Assembly: GCA_016182785.1 (NCBI GenBank)
Contig: JACPFU010000023.1
Location: 62,001-126,000 of the forward strand
Origin: Lysobacterales bacterium
GTDB lineage: Bacteria; Pseudomonadota; Gammaproteobacteria; Xanthomonadales; Ahniellaceae
Length of the DNA stretch: 64,000 nucleotides
Direction: 5' to 3'
The position numbers and the translations under genes are program-made. Positions 18,600-26,667 of this stretch are shown here, piece after piece. The notes beneath the pieces are model-generated. The model was not told the origin of the DNA. It did not search any database and saw only the letters and a list, made by a program, of their open reading frames with translations. The stretch's first letter is position 1; each line of letters starts with the position of its first letter.

Positions 18600-19005
18600 T
18601 GAGTGATGCAGCCACGGCCTCGCAGGCGGCCAGCACATCGAGCAGCAATCGTGCATCGACGTCGACATGCCCCTCGTATTCCGAAAGGTTTCGGAGATCG
18701 TGGGCTTTGGCCAGCACGCGCCAGACCTCGGGTCCAAGGCCGAGCGTGTGCGGCAGTGACTGGAACACGATGTAGCGGTGGCGCGGGCGGTAGCCGAGTC
18801 GTCGCAAGGCAGCGAGGCATAGTGCGTGCGCGGCGTTGTAGGCCAGATCGAACCGACTCTCGGGCGACAGTGTTGCGATGCGGGCGTCGGCCAGTCGCTT
18901 TTGGCCGGACTGCAGCAGGCCTGCGAACTCTGCAGCGTCGGCGGGCTCGATGGCCAATGGCTTTTCAGGGCCTGCGAGGCGATCAAGTGCCGAGATCATG
19001 TTCAT
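18574..19005 (-). CDS. HEPN-domain protein, toxin of an MNT/HEPN module
   Basis: A 143-residue, mostly helical protein. Its pairing with a minimal nucleotidyltransferase directly upstream (23-bp overlap) identifies it as the HEPN partner of a type VII (HEPN/MNT) toxin-antitoxin pair. HEPN toxins are RNases whose activity is blocked by nucleotidyl transfer from the MNT partner. The likely conserved motif is HDLRNLSEYEG (~100-111), an RNxxEY form rather than a strict R-x4-6-H, so RNase activity should not be assumed. A second possible start is the Met three codons in. The 3' end overlaps cysH on the other strand. Confidence 0.75.
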   Translation of the reverse strand: MNMISALDRLAGPEKPLAIEPADAAEFAGLLQSGQKRLADARIATLSPESRFDLAYNAAHALCLAALRRLGYRPRHRYIVFQSLPHTLGLGPEVWRVLAKAHDLRNLSEYEGHVDVDARLLLDVLAACEAVAASLITHANRTP

Positions 19006-19624
19006 TTCCGATCAGCCAGATGCGCGGTTGGGCAAAGATGCGCGCGATGAAGCTGTTGCCCGAGCCGCGACGCTGGCGCAGTTCGTCGCGGCTGAGGATG
19101 GTCGGGTTGATGGTGCGGCCGAGGCGTTCGCCAAGCGGGTGCAGAACGGCCATCACGTCGGGATAGGTCAGCGTGTCGGAAACGAGCATCAGGTCGATGT
19201 CGCTGCGACTGGTGTCGTTGCGCTTGGCGTGTGATCCGTAGAGGAACGCGGCGACGATCTGGCGCGCCCAAGGCGCGAGTTCGGCGCGGATGGGGTGGGC
19301 GAGACCGAAGGTCTTCTGCACAATGCCGGCAATCTCGTCGTGGATCGGGCAGTCGGGGTTGGCGCGATAACGCTTCTGCTTCCCGACGAGATCAACCAGC
19401 AGGACACCGCTGCCGGCGAGGCGAGCCAGTTCGCGTTGCACGGCACCGCTGCCGGCACCAGTGAACTGGATGAGTTCGCTGACGCTGAAATGCGCGCCTG
19501 GTGTTCCGAAGAAGCAGGCGAGCACGCGCTGTTGCGTCGCGGTGAACAGTGCATCTGACAGGTTGGCGGTCGCGTAGAGCGCGGCCGCTTCGCTGACTCG
19601 GAGGAGATTGGTGTCGGTGCCCAT
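18983..19624 (-). CDS. Winged-helix plus minimal nucleotidyltransferase (MNT) antitoxin
   Basis: A 213-residue, two-domain protein. A winged helix-turn-helix is at ~10-85 (LFTATQQRVLACFFGTP, SVSELIQFTGAGSGAVQREL). A MNT-type nucleotidyltransferase follows, with GSHAKRNDTSRSDIDLMLVS, the GSx10DxD signature that binds metal and NTP. The fold predicts AMP transfer onto the HEPN toxin while the HTH autoregulates the operon. I choose the ATG at 19624 because a TTGTTA-17-CATAAT promoter would start transcription there; the in-frame ATG at 19633 lies inside the -10 element. No Shine-Dalgarno is present, so the message is probably leaderless. Confidence 0.8.
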   Translation of the reverse strand: MGTDTNLLRVSEAAALYATANLSDALFTATQQRVLACFFGTPGAHFSVSELIQFTGAGSGAVQRELARLAGSGVLLVDLVGKQKRYRANPDCPIHDEIAGIVQKTFGLAHPIRAELAPWARQIVAAFLYGSHAKRNDTSRSDIDLMLVSDTLTYPDVMAVLHPLGERLGRTINPTILSRDELRQRRGSGNSFIARIFAQPRIWLIGNEHDLGT

Positions 19625-19660
19625 TTCGGGCATTATGTTGCCCAATATGGGCAATAACAA
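19618..19660 (-). promoter_or_regulatory. Promoter with two operators for the MNT/HEPN module
   Basis: Read on the minus strand, TTGTTA (19655-19660) and CATAAT (19632-19637) are separated by exactly 17 bp (19638-19654). That spacer is itself a perfect inverted repeat, TTGCCCA-TAT-TGGGCAA on that strand. A second, near-perfect copy, TGCCCATTTCGGGCA (19618-19632), is centred on the chosen start codon. The two centres are 21 bp apart, two helical turns, as expected for cooperative binding by a dimeric regulator on one DNA face. Confidence 0.7.
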
Positions 19661-19804
19661 GGGTTGGCGGGCGCCGGCAGGCAATGCCGATTTCAGGTGC
19701 GAGAGCCGCGGTCTCATCGTGCCGGCCCCAGCGTCCCGCGCAGGGTGTGCCGAGTGCAGCGGCTTTCAATGGCGCGGCCGGTCAGCGCACCGCACCGCAC
19801 CGCC

Positions 19805-20215
19805 TCAGCGCAGCCAGTTCTCGCAGACGAGGTCGGGGACGCGGCGGAATTCTCGGAGGTTGTCGGTGACCAGGACCAGGCCGCTGCTGAGAGCCTGCGC
19901 CGCGATCAGCAAGTCCAACGGGCCGATCACTTGGCCTTTCAGCTCCATCTTTGCCCGAACCCGCGCGTAGACTTCGGCCGACCTGTTGTCAAAGGGCGCG
20001 AGAGTGAGGCCGCCGACCAATTCGTTGAGCGTGGCGTGTCGCGCGGCCGCGCCCGGACCGCTCTTGGCAACGCCGGTCAGCAATTCGGCCAGGACGATCG
20101 ACGACAGATGCAGTCGCTGCGGCACCATGCCCGCCAGTCTATTCAACAGAGGGCGGGACGAGCTGTTCAGCGCGGCAATGATGATATTGCTGTCGAGTAG
20201 GTACTCTGCTGCCAT
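19805..20215 (-). CDS. vapC: PIN-domain ribonuclease toxin VapC
   Basis: A 136-residue PIN nuclease. The acidic metal-binding residues are visible: Asp8 in YLLDSNIII, Glu44 in VLAELLTG, the Asp in IGPLDLLIAAQAL and the Asp in LVTDNLREF. VapC toxins cleave tRNA or rRNA when their antitoxin is degraded. The ATG at 20215 lies 3 bp after the vapB stop. Confidence 0.9.
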   Translation of the reverse strand: MAAEYLLDSNIIIAALNSSSRPLLNRLAGMVPQRLHLSSIVLAELLTGVAKSGPGAAARHATLNELVGGLTLAPFDNRSAEVYARVRAKMELKGQVIGPLDLLIAAQALSSGLVLVTDNLREFRRVPDLVCENWLR

Positions 20216-20218
20216 GGA

Positions 20219-20455
20219 TCAATCCCATTTCGGCACTGATTCGACCTTGCCTTGGTCGGGTCGAACCCAATCCGAGAAGTCGCCGCCTTTGGCCCGGGCC
20301 GCACCGAACAAATCGGCTGCGGTGCGGGTTTTCGGTCGCATGAATAGTCCGGCCCCTTGCTTGACGAACTCCACCTCCGTGGCGTCGATGCGATACTGCG
20401 CCGGAATCCTTACCGCCTGCGAGTTGCCGAGTTTGAACAGTTTTGCGGTAGCCAT
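20219..20455 (-). CDS. vapB: AbrB/SpoVT-type antitoxin VapB
   Basis: A 78-residue antitoxin with an N-terminal swapped-hairpin DNA-binding motif (MATAKLFKLGNSQAVRIPAQ) and an acidic/aromatic C-terminal tail (GGDFSDWVRPDQGK) suited to wrapping the PIN toxin. The ATG at 20455 follows AGAGGA 8 bp upstream. Longer in-frame versions reaching 20935 overlap the ComEA gene region and were rejected. It lies directly before vapC, and an inverted repeat sits ~35 bp upstream. Confidence 0.88.
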   Translation of the reverse strand: MATAKLFKLGNSQAVRIPAQYRIDATEVEFVKQGAGLFMRPKTRTAADLFGAARAKGGDFSDWVRPDQGKVESVPKWD

Positions 20456-20767
20456 GGGCGCGGTCCTCTTTGACCCTGATAGCGTATCCGGATATGGATA
20501 TCCGTGCGTGAACCAACAGGCCATGCGCTGCTGCGTGGCGAACTGCTGGACCGGAGGTGATGGCGCTGCACAACGTGCCATGGCCGCTGGCGGCGGTTGG
20601 CGATCGAGGCGGGTTGGGGCGCCCGCGAAATTTCGCAGGCGAATGCGCGCGCAAGGCGCAGCCCCGGTTCCGAAGCAGACGCAGGCATGGCGAGGGGCGA
20701 ATCCCGAGAATGGTTTCCGTCCGGTGAGCACACCGGCACAACCTCCAACGCATCCAAGGAATTCGCC
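20456..20767. other. Intergenic region between vapB and the ComEA gene
   Basis: The 312 bp are divergent between vapB (minus) and the ComEA-like gene (plus). The only structured part I see is the inverted repeat CGGATAT-GG-ATATCCG at 20489-20504, overlapping TATCCGGATA at 20485-20494, a likely operator for VapBC. Close to the ComEA start, AAGGAATTCGCC precedes the ATG at 20768. Frames crossing the middle show no protein-like features. Confidence 0.5.
20485..20504 (-). promoter_or_regulatory. Probable VapBC operator
   Basis: The 16-bp perfect inverted repeat CGGATATGGATATCCG (20489-20504) and the overlapping palindrome TATCCGGATA lie 30-49 bp upstream of the vapB start. VapB antitoxins of this type repress their own promoter through such short palindromes. 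Confidence 0.5.
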
Positions 20768-21055
20768 ATGAACTTCATCAAGAACCTCGTCCTCGGCCTG
20801 AGCCTGTCGCTGGCCTCGCTCGCTGCCTTCGCGGCGCAGATCAACCTCAACACTGCGAGCGCGACCCAGCTCGAAACGCTGAACGGCATCGGCGCCGCCA
20901 AGGCCGAGGCGATCGTCGCCTATCGCACTGAACACGGCGGCTTCAAGTCGGTCGATGAACTCGCGAACGTGAAGGGCATCGGCCTGAAGACGGTCGAGAA
21001 GAACCGCGACCAGATGACCGTGACCCCGGCCGCCAAGGCCACCGCGCAGCGCTGA
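20768..21055 (+). CDS. ComEA-like helix-hairpin-helix protein, exported
   Basis: A 95-residue protein with a clear signal peptide ([20 protein letters not shown], cleavage after AFA) and a mature domain carrying two HhH motifs: [20 protein letters not shown] and [18 protein letters not shown]. Small exported ComEA-type proteins bind double-stranded DNA in the periplasm and act as a ratchet during natural transformation. AAGGA lies 8 bp before the ATG. A longer frame from 20597 is rejected because it lacks the signal peptide at its start. It is not next to other competence genes. Confidence 0.88.
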   Translation: MNFIKNLVLGLSLSLASLAAFAAQINLNTASATQLETLNGIGAAKAEAIVAYRTEHGGFKSVDELANVKGIGLKTVEKNRDQMTVTPAAKATAQR

Positions 21056-21107
21056 TCCGTACGCCGACAGAACTTGCCGATGCCCGCGCGATGCGGGCGT
21101 CGTGCAT

Positions 21108-22112
21108 TCAGATCTGGAACTCGCCCACCGGCGCCGGTTTCGACAGGTCTTCGCGCTCGCTCCAGGTTTTCGCTTGCAGATGCAGCGGTGCGCCGTCGCT
21201 CAGTGCGCGGCGCAGGTCGCGCAGGTCGATCTCCGGAACCAGGGTGCGGATCAGCGCTTCGCTGTAGTCGCGCAACACGCGGTCCTTGCGGATCAGCAGC
21301 CAGGTGGTGCAGGTCGGAAACAGGCCGCGCGCGGGCAGCGCGACCAGGTCGCCATCGCCGGCGTCGACCGCCATTTCGGCGAGGATGCCGACACCCATGC
21401 CAGTGCGCACATAGGTCTTGATCAGGTCGGCATCGCGCGCGGTCACGCTGATCTCGGGCGTGAGCCCGGCTTCGGTGAAGGCGCGCCGCAGCGAAGAGTC
21501 CGCTGCCCGACTCGATTCGTAGCTGATCAATGGATGTGCGGCGATATCGGCGAGGGTGAGAGCGCGCCCGAGCTGGGTCAGCGCATGCCCGCGCGGCACC
21601 AGCACAATGCGCTCCCAGCGATAGATCGGCAGGGTCAGGTCGGCATGCGGTGGCGTGCCCGAGCTGCTGACGATGGCGATGTCGGCCTCGCCCTTCTCGT
21701 GGCGCGCCACGGTCTCGGCATCGCCACCGGGTGCGACATGCAAGGCGACCTGCGGGAAGCGTTGCTTCAGCACCGCGAGCGGACGCGGCAACACGTAGCG
21801 CGCCTGGGTGTGCGTGGTCGCGATCAGCAATTCGCCTTCGGCCTCGCGGCGCAGGTTCGCGGCGACCGCGCGGATGTTCGCGGCTTCGGCAAGAACGATG
21901 CGCGCATGCTTCAGCACCTTCTCGCCGGCGGGGGTCACCGCCTCGATGCTGCGCGCGCGGCGCGTGAACAGCTGGAAGCCGAGTTCGTCCTCCAACTGTT
22001 TCAGTTGCTTGGACAGCCCGGGCTGGGTCGCGTGCACCTTGGTCGCGGCCTGGGTGATGTTGAGGTTGGCGTCGGCGATCGCGACGATGAAGCGCAGTTG
22101 CGTGAGGGTCAT
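21108..22112 (-). CDS. cysB: LysR-type regulator of sulfur assimilation, CysB
   Basis: A 334-residue LysR protein. The N-terminal HTH (MTLTQLRFIVAIADANLNIT, then AATKVHATQPGLSKQLKQLE) is the CysB/Cbl form, followed by a periplasmic-binding-like effector domain (ELLIATTHTQARYVLP, the region that senses sulfate or N-acetylserine). CysB activates cys genes when sulfur is scarce. The placement divergent from cysG and near cysJIH and cysK fits that job. The start at 22112 aligns with the family; the frame upstream to 22175 is a low-complexity extension. Confidence 0.9.
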   Translation of the reverse strand: MTLTQLRFIVAIADANLNITQAATKVHATQPGLSKQLKQLEDELGFQLFTRRARSIEAVTPAGEKVLKHARIVLAEAANIRAVAANLRREAEGELLIATTHTQARYVLPRPLAVLKQRFPQVALHVAPGGDAETVARHEKGEADIAIVSSSGTPPHADLTLPIYRWERIVLVPRGHALTQLGRALTLADIAAHPLISYESSRAADSSLRRAFTEAGLTPEISVTARDADLIKTYVRTGMGVGILAEMAVDAGDGDLVALPARGLFPTCTTWLLIRKDRVLRDYSEALIRTLVPEIDLRDLRRALSDGAPLHLQAKTWSEREDLSKPAPVGEFQI

Positions 22113-22334
22113 GGCGGCAGGGCTCGTGCTGGGAAGGGGTCGACGCGGTCCAGGGGGATCGACATTCGACAACACGGGCGACGCATAAATATCTCACTAT
22201 CGCGATGAAAGGATGAAGCGAAGCTAGCGGCGATGGCTGGAGTTGTAAAGCCAGCGCGGCTTATGCCTTGCAGGAATATGAGCAGTCGATCGCGCCATTT
22301 CCGATTCCGGGGTGCGCGGACCTAGCGTTCGGCC

Positions 22335-23810
22335 ATGAGCCAAGCCGTCGCCACCGCCACTTCGCAACGCCTGTTTCCGCTGTTTGCGGACCTGCGCGGA
22401 CGCCGCGTGCTGGTGGTCGGCGCGGGCAGCGTGGCGGCGCGCAAGATCGGCGCGCTGCTCGATACCGGCGCGCGCATCCGCGTGGTCGCCCGTGCTGCGA
22501 ATGCGGAAATCACCGCGCTCGCGGAACAGGGTCGCATCGCCTTGCAGCTTGGCGAATTCGACGCGGCGCAGCTCGACGACGCCTGGCTGGTGGTCGCCGC
22601 GACCGCGGACGAGGACTGCAATGCCCGCGTTGCCGAAGCCGCGGCGGCGCGCCGCGTGTTCGCCAACGTGGTCGATGATGTCGCGCACTCGGCGGTGCAG
22701 TTCCCGGCGGTGATCCAGCGCGGACGACTGCAGGTCGCGGTGTCTTCGGGCGGCGCTGCTCCGATGCTGGCGCGGCATGTGCGGGCGCGCGTCGAAGCGT
22801 TGCTCGACGAGTCGCTTGGTGATCTGGTCGAGCTGTTCGAGCGCCACCGCGACGCGATCCGCACCCGCCTGCGTGACTTGCCGCAGCGCCGCCGCTGGTT
22901 CGAGCGCGTGCTCGCCGGAGTCGTGCCGCGGCTGCTGCGGGCGCGCCAGCGCGCTGCTGCCGAGGTGGCATTGCAGGATGCGCTGGATGCGGCCGAAGGC
23001 GTGGATGCACAGGGTTCGGTGTTGCTGGTCGGTGCCGGCCCTGGCGATGCCGGCCTGCTGACCCTGCGCGCATTGCGCGCGCTGAACGAGGCCGACGTGA
23101 TCCTGCACGACCATCTGGTCGGCGCCGAGATCCTGGCGATGGCGCGACGCGATGCGCAGATGATCGATGTCGGCAAGCAGGCGCAGGGCGCGCGCGTCGA
23201 CCAGGCCTGGATCCATCGCCTGCTGATCGAGCATGCCCGCCGCGGCGCGCGCGTGGTGCGGCTCAAGGGCGGCGATCCGTTCGTGTTTGGTCGTGGCGGC
23301 GAGGAGCTGGAGGCGTTGCAGGCCGCCGGCATCCGTTACGAAGTGGTGCCCGGCATCACCGCCGCGAATGCCTGCGCCGCTTATGCCGGGATTCCGCTGA
23401 CGCATCGCGACCACGCGCAATCGGTGCGCCTGGTCACCGCGCACTGCGAGCAGTCGGCCGACCGCCTGGACTGGGCCGGGCTGGCGCAGGACCGGCAGAC
23501 GCTGGCGTTCTACATGGGTGTGGCCGGGCTCGGGCGCATCCGCGACCGGCTGGTCGCGCACGGTCGTGCGGCAACGACACCGTTCGCGATCGTCGAGAAC
23601 GGCAGCCGCCCGGAGCAGCGCGTGATCACCGGCACGCTGGTGCAACTGCCCGAGATCGCCCTCGCGCATTCGGTGCAGTCGCCGGCGCTGCTGATCCTCG
23701 GTGAAGTCGCGGCACTCGCCGAGCGGCTGCACTGGTTCGGCGCGGCGCCGATCGATGGTCGATGTCGAAGCGCGACCTCCACATCGCATTCGCTCGATCT
23801 CGCCGCTTGA
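22335..23810 (+). CDS. cysG: Siroheme synthase CysG (dehydrogenase/ferrochelatase plus methyltransferase)
   Basis: A 491-residue trifunctional enzyme making siroheme, the cofactor of CysI. Residues ~15-150 form the NAD-dependent precorrin-2 dehydrogenase/ferrochelatase domain ([21 protein letters not shown]). From ~230 comes the uroporphyrinogen-III C-methyltransferase, with [35 protein letters not shown] and [20 protein letters not shown]. The ATG at 22335 is 222 bp from cysB, with the shared regulatory region between. cysK follows 33 bp later, probably cotranscribed. Confidence 0.95.
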   Translation: MSQAVATATSQRLFPLFADLRGRRVLVVGAGSVAARKIGALLDTGARIRVVARAANAEITALAEQGRIALQLGEFDAAQLDDAWLVVAATADEDCNARVAEAAAARRVFANVVDDVAHSAVQFPAVIQRGRLQVAVSSGGAAPMLARHVRARVEALLDESLGDLVELFERHRDAIRTRLRDLPQRRRWFERVLAGVVPRLLRARQRAAAEVALQDALDAAEGVDAQGSVLLVGAGPGDAGLLTLRALRALNEADVILHDHLVGAEILAMARRDAQMIDVGKQAQGARVDQAWIHRLLIEHARRGARVVRLKGGDPFVFGRGGEELEALQAAGIRYEVVPGITAANACAAYAGIPLTHRDHAQSVRLVTAHCEQSADRLDWAGLAQDRQTLAFYMGVAGLGRIRDRLVAHGRAATTPFAIVENGSRPEQRVITGTLVQLPEIALAHSVQSPALLILGEVAALAERLHWFGAAPIDGRCRSATSTSHSLDLAA

Positions 23811-23843
23811 ATCCGGAACCACCCGCACCGCAGGAGCATCGTC

Positions 23844-24827
23844 ATGGCCATCTACCCATCCATCCTCGACACCATCGGCAACACGCCGGTGGTCAAGTTG
23901 CACCGCATCGCACCGAAGCACGTCGATCTGTACGTCAAGGTCGAGGCGTTCAATCCGGCCGGTTCGGTGAAGGACCGCCTCGCGCTCGCGATCGTGCTCG
24001 ACGCCGAGCAGCGTGGCGAATTGCAGCCCGGCGACACCATCGTCGAGGCGACTTCCGGCAACACCGGCATTGCCCTCGCTGCGGTCGCCGCGGCGCGCGG
24101 CTACAAGTTCGTCGCGGTGATGACCGAGACGTTTTCGGTCGAGCGGCGCAAGCTGATCCGCGCCTACGGCGGCAAGGTGATCCTGACTCCAGCGGCGGAA
24201 CGCGGCAGCGGCATGGTGCGTCGCGCCGCCGAACTCGCGCGGCAGCACGGCTGGTTCCTGGCGCGCCAGTTCGAGAATCCGGCCAATCCGGCGTATCACC
24301 GCAGCACCACGGCCGCCGAGATCCTGCGCGATTTCGCCGGGCGCAGGCTCGACCATTTCGTCAGCGGCTGGGGCACCGGCGGCACGCTGACCGGTGTTGG
24401 CGAGGTGTTGAAACTCGCCCGACCGGACACGCGCATCACCGCCACCGAGCCCGCGGGTGAGTCCCTGCTCGGTGGCAACGCCTGGGCACCGCACAAGATC
24501 CAGGGCTGGGCGCCGGACTTCGTGCCGCAGGTGCTGAATCGCAACGTCGCCGACGAGATCGTGCCGGTCGATGACCTGCTCGCGCGCGACACCGCGCGCC
24601 GGCTGGCGGCGGAGGAAGGCCTGTTCGTCGGCCTCTCCGCCGGCGGCACCATCGCCGCGGCGCTGAAGGTGGCCGAGCGCGCCGCGCCCGGCGCCACCAT
24701 CCTCGCGATGGCCCCGGACACCGGCGAACGCTACCTGTCGACGATCCTGTTCGAGGGCGTGAGCGAAGGCTCCGACGACGACTGGCTGGCATCACTCGAC
24801 GCGGCCCCGGTCGCTGCCGCGGCGTGA
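23844..24827 (+). CDS. cysK: Cysteine synthase A (O-acetylserine sulfhydrylase)
   Basis: A 327-residue PLP enzyme that joins sulfide with O-acetylserine to give cysteine, the last step of the pathway encoded around it. The PLP lysine is in NPAGSVKDRLAL, the substrate loop is TSGNTGIALA, and the phosphate-cup motif is GWGTGGTLTGVGE. The length and motifs suit CysK rather than CysM. An ATG at 23844 is preceded by CAGGAGCATCGTC. The gene ends 1 bp from the convergent lrp stop. Confidence 0.94.
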   Translation: MAIYPSILDTIGNTPVVKLHRIAPKHVDLYVKVEAFNPAGSVKDRLALAIVLDAEQRGELQPGDTIVEATSGNTGIALAAVAAARGYKFVAVMTETFSVERRKLIRAYGGKVILTPAAERGSGMVRRAAELARQHGWFLARQFENPANPAYHRSTTAAEILRDFAGRRLDHFVSGWGTGGTLTGVGEVLKLARPDTRITATEPAGESLLGGNAWAPHKIQGWAPDFVPQVLNRNVADEIVPVDDLLARDTARRLAAEEGLFVGLSAGGTIAAALKVAERAAPGATILAMAPDTGERYLSTILFEGVSEGSDDDWLASLDAAPVAAAA

Positions 24828-24828
24828 G

Positions 24829-25302
24829 TTACGGTTTCGCGTCGAGGTAGATTGGCAACTCCGCGCTGCGGCGGTACTCGAAGATCAGGTTGGTTTCGAT
24901 GTGCGCGACTTCCGGGCGCGAGGTCAGTGCCGAGAGGGCGAAGTCGCGCAGGTGGTCGGCATTGCGCACGCCGACATGCACCAGGAAATCGTTGGCGCCG
25001 GCGACGTGATAGAAGGCGATGACCTCGGGCAGCGCGAGCAGGTGGTCGTGCAATGCGAGCACCTGTTCGCGCAGATGACGCGACAGGCGCACCGCCACCA
25101 TCGCCTGCAGGCCGATGCCGATGCCGGTCGGCGACAGTTCGGCGTGGTAGCCCTCGATGATCTTCGCCTCGCGCATGCGGCGGATGCGCTCGAGTGCGGT
25201 CGAGGGCGCCACCCCGACCTTTTCCGCGAGGTCCTTGTTCGGCATCCGTGCGTTGTTTCGCAACAGGCGCAGGAGTTCGATGTCGATTCGGTCCAGTTCC
25301 AT
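24829..25302 (-). CDS. Lrp/AsnC family transcriptional regulator
   Basis: A 157-residue protein with an N-terminal HTH (DIELLRLLRNNARMPNKDLA, then VAPSTALERIRRMREAKIIE) and a C-terminal RAM domain that binds amino acids (VIAFYHVAGANDFLVHV). It is divergent from the PLP-dependent lyase gene, 93 bp apart, with inverted repeats in between. This strongly suggests it controls that gene in response to an amino acid such as methionine or cysteine. The effector is not known. Confidence 0.92.
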   Translation of the reverse strand: MELDRIDIELLRLLRNNARMPNKDLAEKVGVAPSTALERIRRMREAKIIEGYHAELSPTGIGIGLQAMVAVRLSRHLREQVLALHDHLLALPEVIAFYHVAGANDFLVHVGVRNADHLRDFALSALTSRPEVAHIETNLIFEYRRSAELPIYLDAKP

Positions 25303-25303
25303 G

Positions 25304-25369
25304 ATTTCGACCTCATGCGAAATAGTATTCGGTGCGCGAACGATAGCGCGACGATCGTTCTATCGTCGC
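25304..25369. promoter_or_regulatory. Inverted repeats in the lrp / lyase divergent promoter
   Basis: Three inverted repeats sit in the 93-bp gap. ATTTCG-8-CGAAAT (25304-25323) touches the lrp start codon. GAACGAT-9-ATCGTTC is at 25338-25360, and GCGACGAT-6-ATCGTCGC at 25348-25369 overlaps it. Stacked sites of this kind are what an Lrp octamer would wrap. Whether they activate the lyase or repress lrp cannot be told from sequence. Confidence 0.5.
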
Positions 25370-25395
25370 CGGCAACCACCGCCCACGGAGCCGCC

Positions 25396-26595
25396 ATGAA
25401 CGAGTCCATCGACACCCGTTGCGTCCACGCCGGCCGCGAGGATTTCAGCCGCCTCGGGGTGCATGCGCCGCCGATCGACCTGTCGACCACCTACCCGGTG
25501 CCGGACCTGGACGTGGGCACCGCCAGCTTCGATGCACTCGTGGGCGGGGCGGCGAGCGCGGCGAACCCGATCTATGCGCGACTGCACAACCCGACCGTGG
25601 CCCGCGTCGAAAACGCGATCGCGCAACTCGAAGGCGCCGAAGCCTGTGTTGCCTACGGCTCTGGCATGGCGGCGCTGACCGCATTGCTGCTGGTCTCGCG
25701 CCAGCGCGGCGCGCACATGCTTGCGGTGCGGCCGGTGTACGGCACCAGCGACCACCTGCTGTCGAGTGGCCTCACCGGGCTCGAGTGCGAGTTCGTGCGC
25801 GCCGACGAGATCGCCGCGCGCATCCGTCCCGATACCGCGCTGGTGCTGATCGAAACCCCGGCCAACCCGACGCTCGACCTGGTCGACATCGCCGCCGTGG
25901 TCGCGGCCGCGGGTACGGTGCCGGTGGTGGTCGATTCCAGTTTCGCCACACCGATCCTGCAGAACCCGCTGGCCTTCGGCGCACGCTACGTGCTGCACAG
26001 CGCGACCAAGTTCCTCGGTGGCCACGGGGACGTGATCGCCGGCGTGATCGCGTGCAGTGAGACGGACGCGAAGCCGCTGCGCACGATGCGTGCCGCCACC
26101 GGAGCGCTGCTGCATCCGCTCGCGGCGTACCTGCTGCATCGTGGTCTCAGCACACTGGCCTTGCGCGTCGAGCGCGCCCAGCGCAACGCGATCGAACTGG
26201 CACAGCGACTGGCGCAGCATGCGGCCGTGCGCAAGGTGTTCTTCCCGGGCCTCGGCACGGTGCGCAACGATGCCGTGCTGAAGACGCAGATGCGCGGACC
26301 GGGCGCACTGATGGCGCTCGACCTGCACGGCGGCCACGCGGCTGCGGCCGCGGTGATGGGCGCGGTGCGCATCCTGACGCCGGCGGTCAGCCTCGGCGCG
26401 GTCGATACCCTGATCCAGCATCCGGCCGGGCTCACCCATCGCGTGCTCGACGACGCCGCGCGCGCCGAGTGCGGCATCACTCCCGGCATGCTGCGCATTT
26501 CGGTCGGCATCGAGTGCGTGGACGACCTGTGGGCGGACCTGCAGCAGGCGCTCGCGGTGGCCGAGCGGACCACGCGCATGCCGCAGGCGGCATAG
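25396..26595 (+). CDS. Cys/Met-metabolism PLP-dependent enzyme (methionine gamma-lyase-like)
   Basis: A 399-residue PLP enzyme of the cystathionine gamma-synthase/gamma-lyase superfamily. Seen are the PLP lysine in SATKFLGGHGDVIAG, the tyrosine region NPIYARLHNPTV, GSGMAALTALLL and IETPANPTLDLVDI. Overall it is closest to methionine gamma-lyase, which splits methionine to methanethiol, ammonia and 2-oxobutyrate. The cysteine that typifies that enzyme (YGC) is replaced here (VYGTSDH), so cystathionine or another thioether could be the substrate. AACCACCGCCCACGGAGCCG precedes the ATG at 25396. Divergent from an Lrp regulator. Confidence 0.85.
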   Translation: MNESIDTRCVHAGREDFSRLGVHAPPIDLSTTYPVPDLDVGTASFDALVGGAASAANPIYARLHNPTVARVENAIAQLEGAEACVAYGSGMAALTALLLVSRQRGAHMLAVRPVYGTSDHLLSSGLTGLECEFVRADEIAARIRPDTALVLIETPANPTLDLVDIAAVVAAAGTVPVVVDSSFATPILQNPLAFGARYVLHSATKFLGGHGDVIAGVIACSETDAKPLRTMRAATGALLHPLAAYLLHRGLSTLALRVERAQRNAIELAQRLAQHAAVRKVFFPGLGTVRNDAVLKTQMRGPGALMALDLHGGHAAAAAVMGAVRILTPAVSLGAVDTLIQHPAGLTHRVLDDAARAECGITPGMLRISVGIECVDDLWADLQQALAVAERTTRMPQAA

Positions 26596-26610
26596 CCCAC
26601 AGCCGAAAGA

Positions 26611-26629
26611 GGCTGCCGCAGCGGCAGCC
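26611..26629. repeat. Perfect short hairpin after the lyase gene
   Basis: GGCTGCCGC-A-GCGGCAGCC, 16 bp after the lyase stop and 39 bp before the AraC gene start. It could slow or end transcription, but no T-run follows, so it is not a standard Rho-independent terminator. Confidence 0.4.
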
Positions 26630-26667
26630 ATTGCGCGATGATCCGTGGGCACTTCCGTGGAGCCCGC

